This document shows positions 4,920 through 5,867 of a stretch of 5,867 bases of DNA, in pieces. The position numbers and the translations under genes were made by a program. The first letter of the stretch is position 1, and the number at the start of each line of letters is the position of its first letter. The stretch spans positions 1-5,867 of the forward strand of contig JANLPR010000174.1 of NCBI GenBank assembly GCA_031367345.1, written 5' to 3'. The stretch comes from JADKIH01 sp031367345. GTDB taxonomy: Bacteria; Bacteroidota; Bacteroidia; AKYH767-A; 2013-40CM-41-45. Below the pieces are notes generated by a model. That model was not told where the DNA came from. It saw nothing but the letters and a program-made list of their open reading frames with translations, and did not search any database.

Positions 4920-5867
4920 TTAAATGATCCCTTCTCTAATCAGATCATGTAAGTGAATCATGCCGATATATTTGCCTTTTTCAGCTACGATAAGCTGAGA
5001 AATATTATGTTCTTTCATCACAGACAGTGCATCGACTGCCATTTGGTCTTTACTTGAAATTTTTGGCGAAGTGTTCATAATCGAACGAGCAGTCATGTTG
5101 CTAAAGTCTTTATTGTTGAGCAACATTCTTCTTATATCTCCATCGGTAATTATTCCTGCTAATTTATTTCCTTTTAAAACAGCAACAGCTCCAAGGCGAT
5201 TCGATGAAATTTCAACAATTACTTTTCTGATGTCTTCATCAATGTTTACCTGAGGCGCCGCGTTATTCGGATACAAATCTCCTACTTTTAAATACAGTCG
5301 TTTGCCTAGTGCTCCACCCGGATGATACTTCGCAAAGTCTTTGCTTGTAAATCCTTTTTGGTCGAGCAAGCATACTGCCAACGCATCGCCCATGGCAAGT
5401 TGTGCGGCTGTACTGCTTGTTGGTGCAAGATTATTCGGACAAGCCTCTTTACTCACAAACGTATTTAAAACAAGATGACTATTTTTTGCAAGATAAGAAT
5501 CGGTGTTTCCTACAATAGCAATGAGTTTGTTGCCCCAACTCTTTAACAGTGGAATTAATATTTTAATCTCCGGAGTATCGCCACTCTTCGATATACAAAC
5601 AATCGCATCATCCTTTTGAATAATGCCAAGATCTCCATGAATCGCATCGGCAGCGTGCATAAAGATAGATGGTGAGCCTGTTGAGTTGAGCGTTGCTACG
5701 ATCTTCTGACCAATAATGGCACTTTTACCTATCCCAGTTACAATAATTCTTCCTTTGATTGTAGATAGATACCGAACAGATGCTACAAAGTCATCGTTGA
5801 TAAATTTTTTTAACTGGCTAATTGAGTCTGCTTCTATCTGCAGTGTATTCAAAGCCAGCTTCTTAAT
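4920..5867 (-). CDS. kdsD: D-arabinose-5-phosphate isomerase, KdsD/KpsF type (5' end outside window)
   Basis: The enzyme interconverts ribulose 5-phosphate and arabinose 5-phosphate, the precursor of Kdo in the lipopolysaccharide inner core. The visible 315 residues hold an N-terminal SIS domain with GIGKS (45-49), HAADAIHGDLG (71-81), SKSGDT (93-98) and CPNNLAPTSSTAAQLAMGDAL (from about 143), the linker YHPGGALGKRL (181-191), and a pair of CBS domains to the C-terminus, the second beginning near SIMNTSP. This is the full KdsD architecture. The frame is open to the right edge: the codons before an in-frame TTG at 5852 read IKKLA and fit the helix leading into the family's usual NTLQIEADSI, so the real ATG probably lies a few codons beyond the window and TTG is not the start. 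Family members are about 320-325 residues, so very little is missing. It is the first visible gene of the minus-strand cluster. Confidence 0.94.
   Translation of the reverse strand: MKKLALNTLQIEADSISQLKKFINDDFVASVRYLSTIKGRIIVTGIGKSAIIGQKIVATLNSTGSPSIFMHAADAIHGDLGIIQKDDAIVCISKSGDTPEIKILIPLLKSWGNKLIAIVGNTDSYLAKNSHLVLNTFVSKEACPNNLAPTSSTAAQLAMGDALAVCLLDQKGFTSKDFAKYHPGGALGKRLYLKVGDLYPNNAAPQVNIDEDIRKVIVEISSNRLGAVAVLKGNKLAGIITDGDIRRMLLNNKDFSNMTARSIMNTSPKISSKDQMAVDALSVMKEHNISQLIVAEKGKYIGMIHLHDLIREGII

Overview
The window is ordinary-composition, AT-leaning bacterial chromosome from a member of the Bacteroidota. The evidence is a type IX secretion gene pair (PorV/PorQ-family barrel and PorU2-like sortase), a textbook Bacteroidota promoter (TTG, 19 bases, TAnnTTTG) in front of pssA, start codons preceded by A/T-rich stretches rather than Shine-Dalgarno sequences, and the gene order kdsD-tatC-CMD-lptB, which from memory recurs in this phylum. 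Genus cannot be given from the sequence alone.

Layout. Bases 1-1497 (minus strand): a PorV/PorQ-family outer-membrane protein followed 7 bases later by the first 135 residues of a PorU2-like C25-type sortase that runs off the left edge. Bases 1498-1876: a 379-base divergent intergenic region with no convincing gene; it holds the pssA promoter and several short palindromes. Bases 1877-2852 (plus strand): pssA (phosphatidylserine synthase) and purS (small subunit of FGAM synthase), 7 bases apart. Bases 2853-5867 (minus strand): kdsD (5' end beyond the right edge), a 146-base gap, tatC, a carboxymuconolactone-decarboxylase-family protein and lptB. purS and lptB converge with no base between their stop codons.

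How the genes fit together. Most genes serve the cell envelope: KdsD makes arabinose 5-phosphate for Kdo, LptB powers lipopolysaccharide transport, TatC exports folded proteins, PssA starts phosphatidylethanolamine synthesis, and the PorV-like/PorU2-like pair belongs to type IX surface export and attachment. PurS is the metabolic outsider.

The most unusual signal is in lptB. The Walker A loop, normally GPNGAGKTT, reads GPNGDVKTT, and the helix after it is also altered, while every other ABC signature is intact. This is either a sequencing or assembly error, a recent inactivating lesion in a gene expected to be essential, or a real and very unusual P-loop. No CRISPR array, tRNA, rRNA, complete mobile element or clearly new multi-gene system was found.
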